A stretch of DNA of 64,000 nt from Flavobacterium chryseum (GTDB taxonomy: Bacteria; Bacteroidota; Bacteroidia; Flavobacteriales; Flavobacteriaceae), in NCBI RefSeq assembly GCF_004362015.1, contig NZ_SNWW01000003.1, positions 186,001 through 250,000 on the forward strand, read 5' to 3'. The first letter of the stretch is position 1. Each line of letters starts with the position of its first letter. Made by a program: the position numbers and the translations under genes. The notes under the pieces are model-generated. The model was not told where the DNA came from. It saw only the letters and a list, made by a program, of their open reading frames with translations, and did not search any database. Of the stretch, positions 54,501 through 61,165 are shown one piece after another.

Positions 54501-57090
54501 CATCTGTCGTTACAACTAATGTAGATCCTGTTTGTCCGTTAATTACAATATTATTTTTATACCAAACATAAGCTGGTGAAGCTGCATTCGTAACAGCAGT
54601 TAAAGTAGTTGTCAAACATGCATTCAAAGCTCCCGTTATTGAAGCTGTTGGAGTTGGATTAACTGTTACCGTTCGTGTTGAAGTTGCATCCGCACAACCT
54701 CCGGTTCCTGTAACTTTATAAGTAATTGTAGCTGTTCCGGCAATAACTCCCGTAATTACTCCACTTGAATTTACTGTTGCAACCGCTGTATCACTACTTG
54801 ACCACGTTCCGCCTGAATTTCCATTTGATGTAAAAGTTGTTGTACCTGAAATACAAATATTTTGTGTTCCTGATAATGTTCCTGCAGTTGGTGGAGTTGC
54901 TATTGTTACAACAACGGCTTTTATATCTGAACATCCTGCAGCAGTTGTTCCTTTTATGTAGTATGTTCCTGCAGCAGCAACAGTTGGCGTGCTGTAAGCA
55001 ATTGTAGCCGCAGCGTTAGTCCAATATGAAAACGTTAAACCTGTTGTACTACCCGCTGTAATTGCCGGAGCAGTAATATCAACTTTTGATGGAGAACAAA
55101 CTGATGCCGGGTTATTGATAACAACCGTTGGCAAAGGATTTGGAGTAGTTGCAACACTAGCCTCATTATTTGCCGAATTAGTATCAGGCACAGAACTTGA
55201 TATTGTTGCTGTGTTTGTGTAAACTCCACTTGCATTTACTTTAGCTACAATTTTTAACGTTGCTGAAATTCCACTGTCTACATTTCCAATACTCCATACT
55301 CCGGTTGTCGAATTATAAGCTCCAACTGATGGTGTTGAACTAACAAATGTATAACCAGTAGGAAGTAAATCGTTTACCGAAACTCCAGAAGCATTATTAG
55401 CGCCAAGATTATTTAATTTTACTGTAAATTCTACATTAGATCCTACACATGGTGTCGCATTATCAACTGTTTTTGTAATTCCCAAATCAGTACATAAAGT
55501 AACTGATACAGGTTTTGATTGTGTCTGAGCTCCACACGTTAAAGTTGAAGCTACAGAATATGCACCTGTTTTAGTGGCTGTATATGTATTTGAATTTGCT
55601 CCTGAAATTGCAGTTCCATTCAAATACCATTGATATGGAGAAAATCCTGCCGGACTAGTTAAAGTAGCGGTACTGTTTGTACAACCCCCACCAGAAATAT
55701 AAGTAAATGTTGGATCTTCCGGCTGAACAGCAAAATTAGAGAAAAAACCTGCCATCGAAAAACCTCCGCCTTGTTGTACAATCGAAACCGTTAACTTGGC
55801 ATCACTTGATATAGAAAGAATATTTGGACTTCCGATATTAGTATCTTCAAAATTTATCAAATACCATCCCGTTGTTCCTAATTGATGACGGACTGTCACT
55901 CCTGATTTTGTTTCAATATCAACTCCATTTACATATACTATCGACGTTGCATCTTTTAAAAGAATATATCCGAAGTAAGGTAATGAACCAGTATCATAAT
56001 TTCTAAATTTTGCTGTTTCGATAAATTTAGATCCTCCACATTCAGAAACCGGAGCAATTGTTGAAATATCAACCTCACAAGATTGTGCTGTTCCCGAGTA
56101 AACGGCAACATTTTTATCTGCAGAAACTCTTGAAGCGGAGAAACTAGTGTTAGATACACCGTTTTTAAATGTAAAGAAACTCCCAGCAGTAGCTAAAACA
56201 GTAGTGGTCGTTGCTGTTAATGCACCTGTTACAGAAAAAGTATTTACTGTAACCGTTGTATTATCCTTGGTTGCAACAACAGTAGTTTGCTCTGCAGTAT
56301 CATTTCCTTTTCCTCTTTCAATAAAATATTCTGAGCCTAAAACTGCTTCTGGAGGCACTTGATTATATGCACTATCGCCACAACCACCAGGGGTATCGAT
56401 CGCCGCTGATGTATTCATCACCGTTGGATTCGAAGATTGTACCAAAGTTCCTATCGCAGCTTTAAATAAATAACTTTGCCCTGCATTTAATGTAGCTTTA
56501 ACGACTCCACCAACTGTAACAGTCGTACCATTCGTAATAGCCATAATGCTATAAATTGGGCGTTGATCACCATAGCTATTAAAATTCCCTAATGATCCAT
56601 CTCTATAATATCCTACTCTAAATCTAACCCCAATTCCTGCATCTCCAAAACTCGTCAATGCAGCATTTCCTTTTATTTCCTTATCTATATTATTACCACC
56701 TAAAGCATCCGAAGCCACGTTTCGTAAATTGATAGATATTGGACCTGTACCTGTAACTATCAATCCTGCTCCACTTATAACCGTATCAAATGCATATGCA
56801 GGAGTTGTTGTACTAGGCAAACCATCAAATCTATATACTGCCGGCGTTCCTTTCACAGCCGACAAAGTTGTTATTGCAGTACCATCACTTTTTGTTATAG
56901 TAATACTTACAGCAGTTATCGAATTAGTTGCAATAACAATTTCATTTGCTTTATTAAAATACTGCCAAGGAGCAGGAGCAATGTAATGCTTGTCATAAAA
57001 TTGAGCTGAAGCATTAATGTTAAATAATGAAAATAAAATAAAAGAGATTAGTTTAAATGAATTAAACTTTATAAAAGTAGAGTTAAGCAT
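45592..57090 (-). CDS. Giant repetitive surface adhesin with type B type IX secretion signal (SprB-like)
   Basis: The 3832-residue protein opens with a signal peptide (INASAQ). An IgGFc-binding-protein-like N-terminal region covers roughly residues 35-460. Ig-like and DUF11 domains follow, then five HYR domains (about 890-1283), nine tandem Ig-like A units (about 1384-2284), alternating A and B units (about 2284-3278), a short unique domain, two related units and another DUF11-like domain. The last 95 residues are a gliding-motility type B C-terminal domain (ISPNGDGKNERFYI, EIYNRWGVLVF, GTYFYILKY). It should be exported by SprA and held by the PorP/SprF encoded next. The ATG at 57090 is preferred to the TTG at 57096. 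It resembles SprB but its adhesion target is unknown. Confidence 0.93.
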   Translation of the reverse strand: MLNSTFIKFNSFKLISFILFSLFNINASAQFYDKHYIAPAPWQYFNKANEIVIATNSITAVSITITKSDGTAITTLSAVKGTPAVYRFDGLPSTTTPAYAFDTVISGAGLIVTGTGPISINLRNVASDALGGNNIDKEIKGNAALTSFGDAGIGVRFRVGYYRDGSLGNFNSYGDQRPIYSIMAITNGTTVTVGGVVKATLNAGQSYLFKAAIGTLVQSSNPTVMNTSAAIDTPGGCGDSAYNQVPPEAVLGSEYFIERGKGNDTAEQTTVVATKDNTTVTVNTFSVTGALTATTTTVLATAGSFFTFKNGVSNTSFSASRVSADKNVAVYSGTAQSCEVDISTIAPVSECGGSKFIETAKFRNYDTGSLPYFGYILLKDATSIVYVNGVDIETKSGVTVRHQLGTTGWYLINFEDTNIGSPNILSISSDAKLTVSIVQQGGGFSMAGFFSNFAVQPEDPTFTYISGGGCTNSTATLTSPAGFSPYQWYLNGTAISGANSNTYTATKTGAYSVASTLTCGAQTQSKPVSVTLCTDLGITKTVDNATPCVGSNVEFTVKLNNLGANNASGVSVNDLLPTGYTFVSSTPSVGAYNSTTGVWSIGNVDSGISATLKIVAKVNASGVYTNTATISSSVPDTNSANNEASVATTPNPLPTVVINNPASVCSPSKVDITAPAITAGSTTGLTFSYWTNAAATIAYSTPTVAAAGTYYIKGTTAAGCSDIKAVVVTIATPPTAGTLSGTQNICISGTTTFTSNGNSGGTWSSSDTAVATVNSSGVITGVIAGTATITYKVTGTGGCADATSTRTVTVNPTPTASITGALNACLTTTLTAVTNAASPAYVWYKNNIVINGQTGSTLVVTTDGDYKVKVTNTATTCENTSAASTVKVSDTQKPTITCPANVSKAADANSCTASGVVLGTSTTADNCGVASVTNNAPTTFPIGTTTVTWTVTDNSGNTQTCTQTVTVTDTQKPTITCPSNVTKAADANSCTASGVVLGTPTTADNCGVASVTNNAPTTFPIGTTTVTWTVTDNSGNTQTCTQAVTITDTQKPTITCPSNVTKAADANSCTASGVVLGTPTTADNCGVASVTNNAPSTFPIGTTIVTWTVTDNSGNTQTCTQTVTVTDTQKPTITCPSNITQAADANSCTASGVVLGTPTTADNCGVASVTNNAPTTFPIGITTVTWTVTDNSGNTQTCTQTVTITDTQKPTITCPSNVTQVVDANSCTASGVVLGTPTTADNCGVASVTNNAPTTFPIGTTTVIWTVTDNSGNTQTCTQAVKVVGPIKANDDIVTNFNGYSGGTAVSNVLDNDLLNCTNVIGNDITITLATALPSALNFNTTTGTVTVNPLTSAGNYTFDYTICEKLNPTNCSTASVKITVVAPIIDAITETTTSINGTTGGTTATVVANDTLNGNPVVIGTQNGQVKLTPIAVPAGLTLNADGTITVAPNTPKGNYEVEYSICEITNPTNCDTTKSIVVVGQAIIDAVSESTTSINGTTGGTTATVVVNDTLNGNPVVIGTQNGQVKLTAITVPTGLTLNADGTVTVAPNTAAGNYEVEYSICEITNPTNCDTTKSIIVVGQAVIDAVTETTTSINGNTGGTTATVVANDTLNGNPVVIGTQNGQVKLTPITVPTGLTLNADGSVTVAPNTPAGNYEVEYSICEITNPTNCDTTKSTIVVGQAVIDAVTETTTSINGTTGGTTATVVANDTLNGNPVVIGTSAGQVKLTAIIVPTGLTLNADGTITVAPNTPKGNYEVEYSICEITNPTNCDTTKSTIVVGQAVIDAVTETITSINGNTGGITVTLVANDTLNGNPVVIGTQNGQVKLTPIKVPTGLTLNADGTVTIAPNTPAGNYEVEYSICEITNPTNCDTTKSIIVVGQAVIDAVTETTTSINGTTGGTTATVVANDTLNGNPVVIGISAGQVKLTAITVPTGLTLNADGTVTIAPNTPAGNYEVEYSICEITNPTNCDAVKSTIVVGQAVIDAVTETTTSINGNTGGTTATLVANDTLNGSPVVIGTSAGQIKLTPITVPTGLTLNADGTVTVAPNTPAGNYEVEYSICEITNPTNCDTTKSTIVVGQAVIDAVTETTTSINGTTGGTTATLVANDTLNGKPVVIGTQNGQVKLTPITVPTGLTLNADGTVTIASNTPAGNYEVEYSICEITNPTNCDAVKSTIVVGQAVIDAVTETTTSINGNTGGTTATLVANDTLNGSPVVIGTSAGQIKLTPITVPTGLILNADGTVTVAPNTPKGNYEVEYSICEITNPTNCDSAKSTIVVSAGNLQANADVIPSVVATNQPQTVVNVFDNDTNNSLPVVATDLNLSIVTADPKGVLTLNPDGTVTVVANAPAGAYELTYQICEKLNPTNCSSATIKITVITPGIDAVSETTTSINGNTGDTTATLVANDTLNGNPVVIGTSAGQVKLTPITVPTGLTLNADGTVTVAPNTAAGNYEVEYSICEITNPTNCDSAKSTIVVSAGNLQANADVIPSVVATNQPQTVVNVFDNDTNNSLPVVATDLNLSIVTADPKGVLTLNPDGTVTIGANAPAGTYELTYQICEKLNPTNCSSATIKITVTAPGIDAVAETTTTLINGNVGGTTATLVANDTLNGNPVVIGTSAGQVKLTPIAVPTGLTLNADGTVTVAPNTPAGNYEVEYSICEITNPTNCDSAKSTIVVSAGNLQANADVIPSVVVTNQPQTVINVLNNDTNNSLPVVATDLNLSIVTADPKGVLTLSPDGTVTIGANAPAGTYELTYQIYEKLNPTNCSSATIKITVTAPGIDAVAETTTTLINGNVGGTTATLVANDTLNGNPVVIGTQNGQVKLTPITVPTGLTLNADGTVTVAPNTPSGNYEVEYSICEITNPTNCDSAKSTIVVSGGNLQANADVIPSVVATNQPQTVVNVFDNDTNNGLPVVSTDLNLSIVTADPKGVLTLNPDGTVTVGANAPAGTYELTYQICEKLNPTNCSSATIKITVTAPGIDAVTEITTTLINGNVGGTTATLVANDTLNGNPVVIGTSAGQVQLTPITVPTGLTLNADGTVTVAPNTPSGNYEVEYSICEITNPTNCDSAKSTIVVSGGNLQANPDTVPSVVATNQPQTVVNVFDNDTNNSLPVVSTDLNLSIVTADPKGVLTLNPDGTVTVGANAPAGTYELTYQICEKLNPTNCSSATIKVTVTAGVLQANPDTVPSVVGINQPQTVVNVFDNDTNNGLPVVATDLNLSIVTADPKEVLTLNPDGTVTVGANAPRGTYELVYQICEKLNPTNCSTATIEVTVDEATMTVTASSFCSNNVPYVTYNVVPDNFTPTTLLTIKWIDSNNNVVATETGLPLSGNILWPGAIIDNDGNGVDWPGWVLANGQWTEGADGFENTKPEVTMEFSLNTSVSIPVNYPAATPQCNARPTFAIKANDDAAGPIDATKGTSTSINVFDNDKLNGLPINPADVVLSTVIPNANLILNADGSVDVKPGTVSGDYQLTYQICDALHLSNCSQAVVNVKVLNSVIPVDPMIPIVANNDGEIAVDGINGALEFINVLDNDTLNGLPVNASDVVLTNAPTSPYFEFNSDGTVNVKPNTPGGQYTLNYQICSKANSSNCSSATLNVFVEVPAIAVIKTATFNDENASGFANAGETITYKFKITNTGNVPLKGITIIDLLPGVAVSGQAITLEVNESDENTFTAKYTIKQSDINFGSVSNQATVKGRSERGILVEDKSDDGNNLEDKPTVLPLNGCQIIVQNAISPNGDGKNERFYIQGLECYPDNTVEIYNRWGVLVFDVDHYNNDERAFTGFSAGRTTMKKSEGLPVGTYFYILKYRDSESNQHEKSGYLYINK
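47256..50238 (-). repeat. Alternating A/B Ig-like repeat block in the adhesin gene
   Basis: In protein order the block reads B1-A10-B2-A11-B3-A12-B4-A13-B5-B6. A units begin IDAV(S/A/T)E and B units NLQAN(A/P)D; both end in a C-x7-C pair (ICEITNPTNC or ICEKLNPTNC). The A+B pair repeats on a 600-bp grid (597 bp where one codon is missing). Bases 48668-48805 are identical to 49268-49405. B3 has Tyr in place of the first cysteine. Confidence 0.9.
50239..52939 (-). repeat. Nine tandem 300-bp A repeats in the adhesin gene
   Basis: Nine units of 100 residues follow each other without insertions; the segment encoding VIDAVTE recurs every 300 bp from 50530 to 52630. Units alternate between ING-T-TGG and ING-N-TGG, and between TSAGQ and TQNGQ types. 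Bases 50376-50607 are identical to 50976-51207, exactly 600 bp away. Confidence 0.93.
53240..54420 (-). repeat. Five HYR-domain repeats in the adhesin gene
   Basis: Five near-identical units of 79 residues (237 bp) each carry KPTITCP, ANSC, ADNCG and TQTC, giving four conserved cysteines per unit, and the WTVTDNSGN signature of HYR (hyalin) domains. They form a rigid immunoglobulin-like stalk near the N-terminal third. Confidence 0.9.
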
Positions 57091-57751
57091 ACACAAGCGT
57101 AATTTGAAAAATAGAAATAGTATTCGCCAAAGAACCGATCGTGGTTTTTAGCTTATAGGACACATACGAAATAATGAAGAGAATGGATTTTGAAAATTCA
57201 ATAAAAGTCTCAAAAAGATCTTTAAAAAAATAGCACAGCTTGCAGACCATATATGTAAATAGTTCAGACTAAATAAATAGCCATTAGATTAAATTAGTAG
57301 TTTTTGGCGGTGCGAAAGTATGCAAACACCTGAATATTAACCACTTTCGTCGACCAACTACCCAAAAAAACGTTGAATTACACTATTTATCGATAAAAAT
57401 TAACCTGAAGACACAGAAAACTTAACTATTTGATAATAAAATTGCAGAAAATTCTTAATTTATTGCTGAATTGTAGGTGATTTGCGAATATAACAACAAA
57501 TCCGCAAAACAATCTTACAATATACAGATTCAAAATAAATCACAACTATCTTAAAATCAAAATTTTACATTTTTAGAGAGTAAAATAATATCTTACGAAA
57601 TTTAATTTGTTTCAAATCAAAATTTTCATTAGAAACAAATTAAGAGCGAATAAGTAGTTTAATAAAAAATTTGTACTAAAAAAATTACCTAAAAAGTAAG
57701 AATTGATACAATAAAAGATAAGTTGAACTTACAAAAAAGTGGGTCCGGAAT
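57091..57751 (-). other. 661-bp non-coding gap before the adhesin gene, with a 12-bp inverted repeat
   Basis: No plausible gene is visible in this AT-rich gap. It should hold the adhesin promoter; the best -7 box is imperfect (TACTTTCG on the minus strand, 57313-57320), which would give a leader of about 218 nt. A 7-bp inverted repeat flanks that box (57313-57319 with 57343-57349). Farther up, 57602-57613 and 57632-57643 form a perfect 12-bp inverted repeat with an 18-nt loop, and the 13-mer AAATCAAAATTTT occurs at about 57554 and 57614, 60 bp apart. These could be regulator-binding sites. Confidence 0.5.
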
Positions 57752-58678
57752 TTATTCCAAAAATTTAATATTGCGTTTTAAACCTTCAAATTTTGTTCTT
57801 TTGATGGGGGAATTTTTAAAAACAGAGCGAAAAGTTTCTTCAGTAATTTCAATCCAGTCTTTTTTAGAGAAAGAAAGCACTTCAGGATTTGGATTAAATA
57901 ATGGTTCCGAGTGAGATTTTGAGAATCTATTCCACGGGCAAACATCCTGGCAAGTATCACAACCAAACATCCAATCATCAAATTTTCCTTTCATTTCATA
58001 AGGAATATTTTCTTTAAGTTCAATGGTGTAATAAGAGATGCATTTGCTGCCGTCAATTACATGAGGCGCAACTATAGCTTGTGTGGGACAAGCGTCTATA
58101 CAAGCTGTACATGAACCACAATGATCTGTGGTCGCATGATCATATTCTAAATCTAAATCAAGTATTAGTTCCGCAATAAAATAAAAAGAACCCACTTTTT
58201 GAGTGATTAAATTACCGCTTTTACCAATCCATCCTAAGCCGCTTTTGGCTGCCCATGCTCTGTCTAAAACAGGTGCCGAATCGACAAAAGCACGTCCGGA
58301 AACATCTCCAATATTCTCCTGAATAGAAAAAAGTAGTTCTTTTAATTTTTCTTTAATTACAAAATGATAATCCTGCCCGTAAGCGTATTTTGAGATTTTA
58401 AAACTTTCCTGACTTTGAGTTTCAGGAGGATAATAATTTAGTAAAAGTGATACCACACTCTTTGCATCGTCTACCAGCAAGGTTGGATCTAAGCGTTTTT
58501 CAAAATGATTTTCCATGTAGGCCATCTGGCCATGATGGTTTTTATTTAGCCAATTTTCAAGTCGAGGCGCTTCCTCTTCTAAAAAACCTGCTTTAGATAT
58601 ACCACAAGCAAGAAAACCAAGTCTGTTTGCTTCTGATTTTATAAATTCTGAATATGTTTCTTTAGAATTAATGCTCAT
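57752..58678 (-). CDS. queG: Epoxyqueuosine reductase
   Basis: This 308-residue cytoplasmic cobalamin-dependent enzyme reduces epoxyqueuosine to queuosine in the wobble position of tRNAs. Two ferredoxin-like 4Fe-4S motifs are seen: [12 protein letters not shown] (Cys187, 190, 193, 197) and [10 protein letters not shown] (Cys240, 243, 247), with Cys213 a likely further ligand. The active-site acid is in [10 protein letters not shown] (Asp134). It lacks the C-terminal HEAT extension of longer homologues, as many QueG proteins do. Its start overlaps the P450 stop codon by four bases (ATGA), so translation is coupled. Confidence 0.96.
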   Translation of the reverse strand: MSINSKETYSEFIKSEANRLGFLACGISKAGFLEEEAPRLENWLNKNHHGQMAYMENHFEKRLDPTLLVDDAKSVVSLLLNYYPPETQSQESFKISKYAYGQDYHFVIKEKLKELLFSIQENIGDVSGRAFVDSAPVLDRAWAAKSGLGWIGKSGNLITQKVGSFYFIAELILDLDLEYDHATTDHCGSCTACIDACPTQAIVAPHVIDGSKCISYYTIELKENIPYEMKGKFDDWMFGCDTCQDVCPWNRFSKSHSEPLFNPNPEVLSFSKKDWIEITEETFRSVFKNSPIKRTKFEGLKRNIKFLE

Positions 58679-60021
58679 CTTTTTGATAATGAAACTTCTA
58701 CGTCAACAGGTTTTAATGTAATCAAAGGATTAATCTTAACATTATCACTGTTAGATTTGATTACGTATTTTTTTACTACATGAACAATAGTCAGACACAT
58801 TTCGTAAATAGCAAATCCTGAACCAATGCACATTCTAGGCCCAGCTCCAAAGGGATAAAAATACTGCATCGAAATCTTCTTCTGATCACCAAGAAAACGC
58901 TCGGGATCAAATTCATCCGGATTCTTCCAGTATTTAGGATTTCTATGTAGTTCATAAAATGAAACACCAATTAAAGTCCCTTTTTTTATATTAAATCCAG
59001 CAAGTGTATCATCTTCTACATTTTGCCTGTCAGTAATCCAGGCTGGCGGATACAATCGCATTGCTTCATTCAAAACAGCATTTGTGTACGTCATTTTTTG
59101 AAGTTGCTCAACAATATTATCTGTTTGAGACTCAATTTCTTTTATTTCCTCAAATACTTTTTGTTGCACCTCCGCATGTCTTCCTAAAAGATGAACAGCG
59201 AAAGTCAATGCATTTGCAGTGGTTTCGTGTCCCGCAATAAATAGAATTTTTATTTCATCAATTAACTGGTTTATTGACATTGGTTCTCCCGTATCTTCAT
59301 AACGGGTTTCAAGAAGCATGTTTAGCAAATCATTAAATTCCTCTTTAGAAGAATTTCTAATTTCAATAATTTCTTTAATAATAGCATTATTTTCCAATGC
59401 CAATTGCTGATGTTTTTTTACCTGACCACTTAACGAAAACCACCATGCTTTATGTGGAAGCCTAATTTCCTTGATTAAGAAGTTTTGAACTTCTTCAATG
59501 ATAAATTTTATTCTATTTAATTTTTCTTCTGATATTGAAAGCTGAAATAAAGATTTAGCAACAACATTAAACGCCAATTGACTCATTACAGGAAAAAGAT
59601 CAATTGTTTTTTCTTCCACTAAAGTATCTAATTCTGAGATAATAGTCTGATTCATGTTTTCGACCAACTGATTCATTTTTTGTTTATGAAAAGCAGGCTG
59701 AATAAGTCGTCTTTGCTTTAACCAAAAATCGCCATCAACTGTTAAAAGTCCTTTTCCTAAATATTTAGAAAGGTAAACTGATTGAAATTTAGACTTATAA
59801 TAATTCTTGTGATTTTTCTGCAATATATATTGAGCAACCTCATTATCTCTTGATAAAATTATATACTTTGAAAATCCAATTTTAATGGAAAATGAATCTC
59901 CGAATTTATCAAAATATCTTTTATGATACGGAATTGGATTTCTACGCACGCCTTCAGCATCTAATAGAAACCTTCCTATTGACAATTTATTTGGATAATT
60001 ATATTTTTTACTCTCAGACAT
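58675..60021 (-). CDS. Cytochrome P450
   Basis: The 448-residue soluble P450 has all key motifs: I-helix AGHETT (residues 263-268), ExxR as Glu319-x-x-Arg322, the PERF segment DPERF, and the haem loop [10 protein letters not shown] with Cys398 as thiolate ligand. There is no membrane anchor, as usual for bacterial enzymes. The substrate cannot be told; the general form resembles P450s that act on fatty acids or terpenoid/steroid-like compounds. No ferredoxin or reductase gene is adjacent. It lies 11 bp after ruvB and overlaps queG by four bases, so it is expressed as the middle gene of a housekeeping operon. Confidence 0.95.
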   Translation of the reverse strand: MSESKKYNYPNKLSIGRFLLDAEGVRRNPIPYHKRYFDKFGDSFSIKIGFSKYIILSRDNEVAQYILQKNHKNYYKSKFQSVYLSKYLGKGLLTVDGDFWLKQRRLIQPAFHKQKMNQLVENMNQTIISELDTLVEEKTIDLFPVMSQLAFNVVAKSLFQLSISEEKLNRIKFIIEEVQNFLIKEIRLPHKAWWFSLSGQVKKHQQLALENNAIIKEIIEIRNSSKEEFNDLLNMLLETRYEDTGEPMSINQLIDEIKILFIAGHETTANALTFAVHLLGRHAEVQQKVFEEIKEIESQTDNIVEQLQKMTYTNAVLNEAMRLYPPAWITDRQNVEDDTLAGFNIKKGTLIGVSFYELHRNPKYWKNPDEFDPERFLGDQKKISMQYFYPFGAGPRMCIGSGFAIYEMCLTIVHVVKKYVIKSNSDNVKINPLITLKPVDVEVSLSKR

Positions 60022-60032
60022 TAATATAATTA

Positions 60033-61055
60033 TTAAAACAATCCGCCTTGAATATTGGTGTTTACTTTTCCTAAATGCTTGTATGCTTTCTCAGTAACCT
60101 CACGCCCACGTGGTGTACGCATGATAAACCCTTCTTGTATCAAAAACGGCTCATAAACTTCCTCAATAGTTTCACTGCTTTCAGATACAGCTGTGGCTAA
60201 AGTAGACAACCCTACAGGACCACCCTTGAATTTATTAATGATGGTTAATAGAATTTTATTATCCATTTCATCAAGTCCATGTGCATCTACATTTAGTGCT
60301 TTTAGCGCATAACGTGCAATTTCCAGATCGATAGTTCCATTCCCTTTTATTTGTGCAAAATCACGTACTCTTCGTAACAAGGCATTTGCAATACGAGGTG
60401 TCCCACGACTGCGTCCAGCAATTTCAATCGCAGCATCCAATGAAATTGGCATTTTCAATATAGAAGCACTTCTTTCAACAATTGTAGTTAAAAGTTCAGT
60501 AGTGTAGTATTGTAATCGGGATGAGATTCCGAAACGCGCACGCATTGGTGCAGTTAATAGCCCTGAACGCGTAGTGGCACCAATAAGTGTAAAAGGATTC
60601 AGATTGATCTGTACCGTCCTTGCGTTTGGTCCCGATTCAATCATAATATCAATTTTAAAATCCTCCATTGCCGAATATAAATATTCTTCCACAATAGGAC
60701 TCAAACGGTGAATTTCATCAATGAATAATACATCTCTTTCGTCCAGATTAGTCAGCAAACCTGCCAAGTCTCCAGGTTTATCCAAAACAGGCCCTGAAGT
60801 GATTTTAATTCCAACTTCAAGCTCATTCGCTAATATATTCGCCAAAGTAGTTTTTCCTAATCCGGGAGGACCATGAAATAAAGTATGATCAAGCGCTTCA
60901 CCACGTTGATTGGCAGCAGCAACAAAAACTTTTAAGTTTTCTAAAACTTGATCTTGTCCTGCAAAATCATCAAATGATAACGGACGTAATTTTTTTTCAA
61001 GATCTAACTCTTCTGGGTTATATCCTTTTGTTGTAGGATCTAGGTTCTCATTCAT
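60033..61055 (-). CDS. ruvB: Holliday junction branch migration helicase RuvB
   Basis: This 340-residue AAA+ motor forms hexamers that pull DNA through RuvA-bound junctions. Walker [10 protein letters not shown] (Lys68), Walker B LFIDEIHR (Asp113, Glu114), sensor I GATTRSG, and the C-terminal winged helix ([13 protein letters not shown]) are all present. The -7 box TATCTTTG ends only four bases before the ATG, so the message is probably leaderless, just as for murI. It is the first gene of the operon ruvB-P450-queG and is isolated from coxA by a terminator. Confidence 0.97.
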   Translation of the reverse strand: MNENLDPTTKGYNPEELDLEKKLRPLSFDDFAGQDQVLENLKVFVAAANQRGEALDHTLFHGPPGLGKTTLANILANELEVGIKITSGPVLDKPGDLAGLLTNLDERDVLFIDEIHRLSPIVEEYLYSAMEDFKIDIMIESGPNARTVQINLNPFTLIGATTRSGLLTAPMRARFGISSRLQYYTTELLTTIVERSASILKMPISLDAAIEIAGRSRGTPRIANALLRRVRDFAQIKGNGTIDLEIARYALKALNVDAHGLDEMDNKILLTIINKFKGGPVGLSTLATAVSESSETIEEVYEPFLIQEGFIMRTPRGREVTEKAYKHLGKVNTNIQGGLF

Positions 61056-61059
61056 TTTA

Positions 61060-61067
61060 CAAAGATA
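61060..61067 (-). promoter_or_regulatory. -7 box (TATCTTTG) of the ruvB-P450-queG operon
   Basis: On the minus strand TATCTTTG matches TAnnTTTG and is separated from the ruvB ATG by four bases (TAAA), the same spacing as at murI. Transcription should begin at or beside the A of ATG. Confidence 0.6.
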
Positions 61068-61124
61068 GGCAAAGTAATCAGTATGTAAAATAGTAAAAGT
61101 AGACGGTTCAAACTTTAACTAAAA

Positions 61125-61152
61125 CAAAAAAGACTGTCAATAATGACAGTCT
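61125..61152 (-). terminator. Intrinsic terminator after coxA
   Basis: A perfect 9-bp stem (61131-61139 with 61144-61152, 4-nt loop) is followed on the minus strand by TTTTTTGTTTT. It begins 13 bp after the coxA stop codon. Confidence 0.92.
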
Positions 61153-61165
61153 TTTTTAAATATTT

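Noticed and set aside
57094..57096. TTG at 57096 as the start of the adhesin
   Set aside because: An ATG two codons later begins a normal signal peptide; the upstream TTG adds only two residues.
57747..57758. Small hairpin GGAAT/ATTCC at the end of queG as a terminator
   Set aside because: The stem is only 5 bp and no T-run follows on the minus strand.
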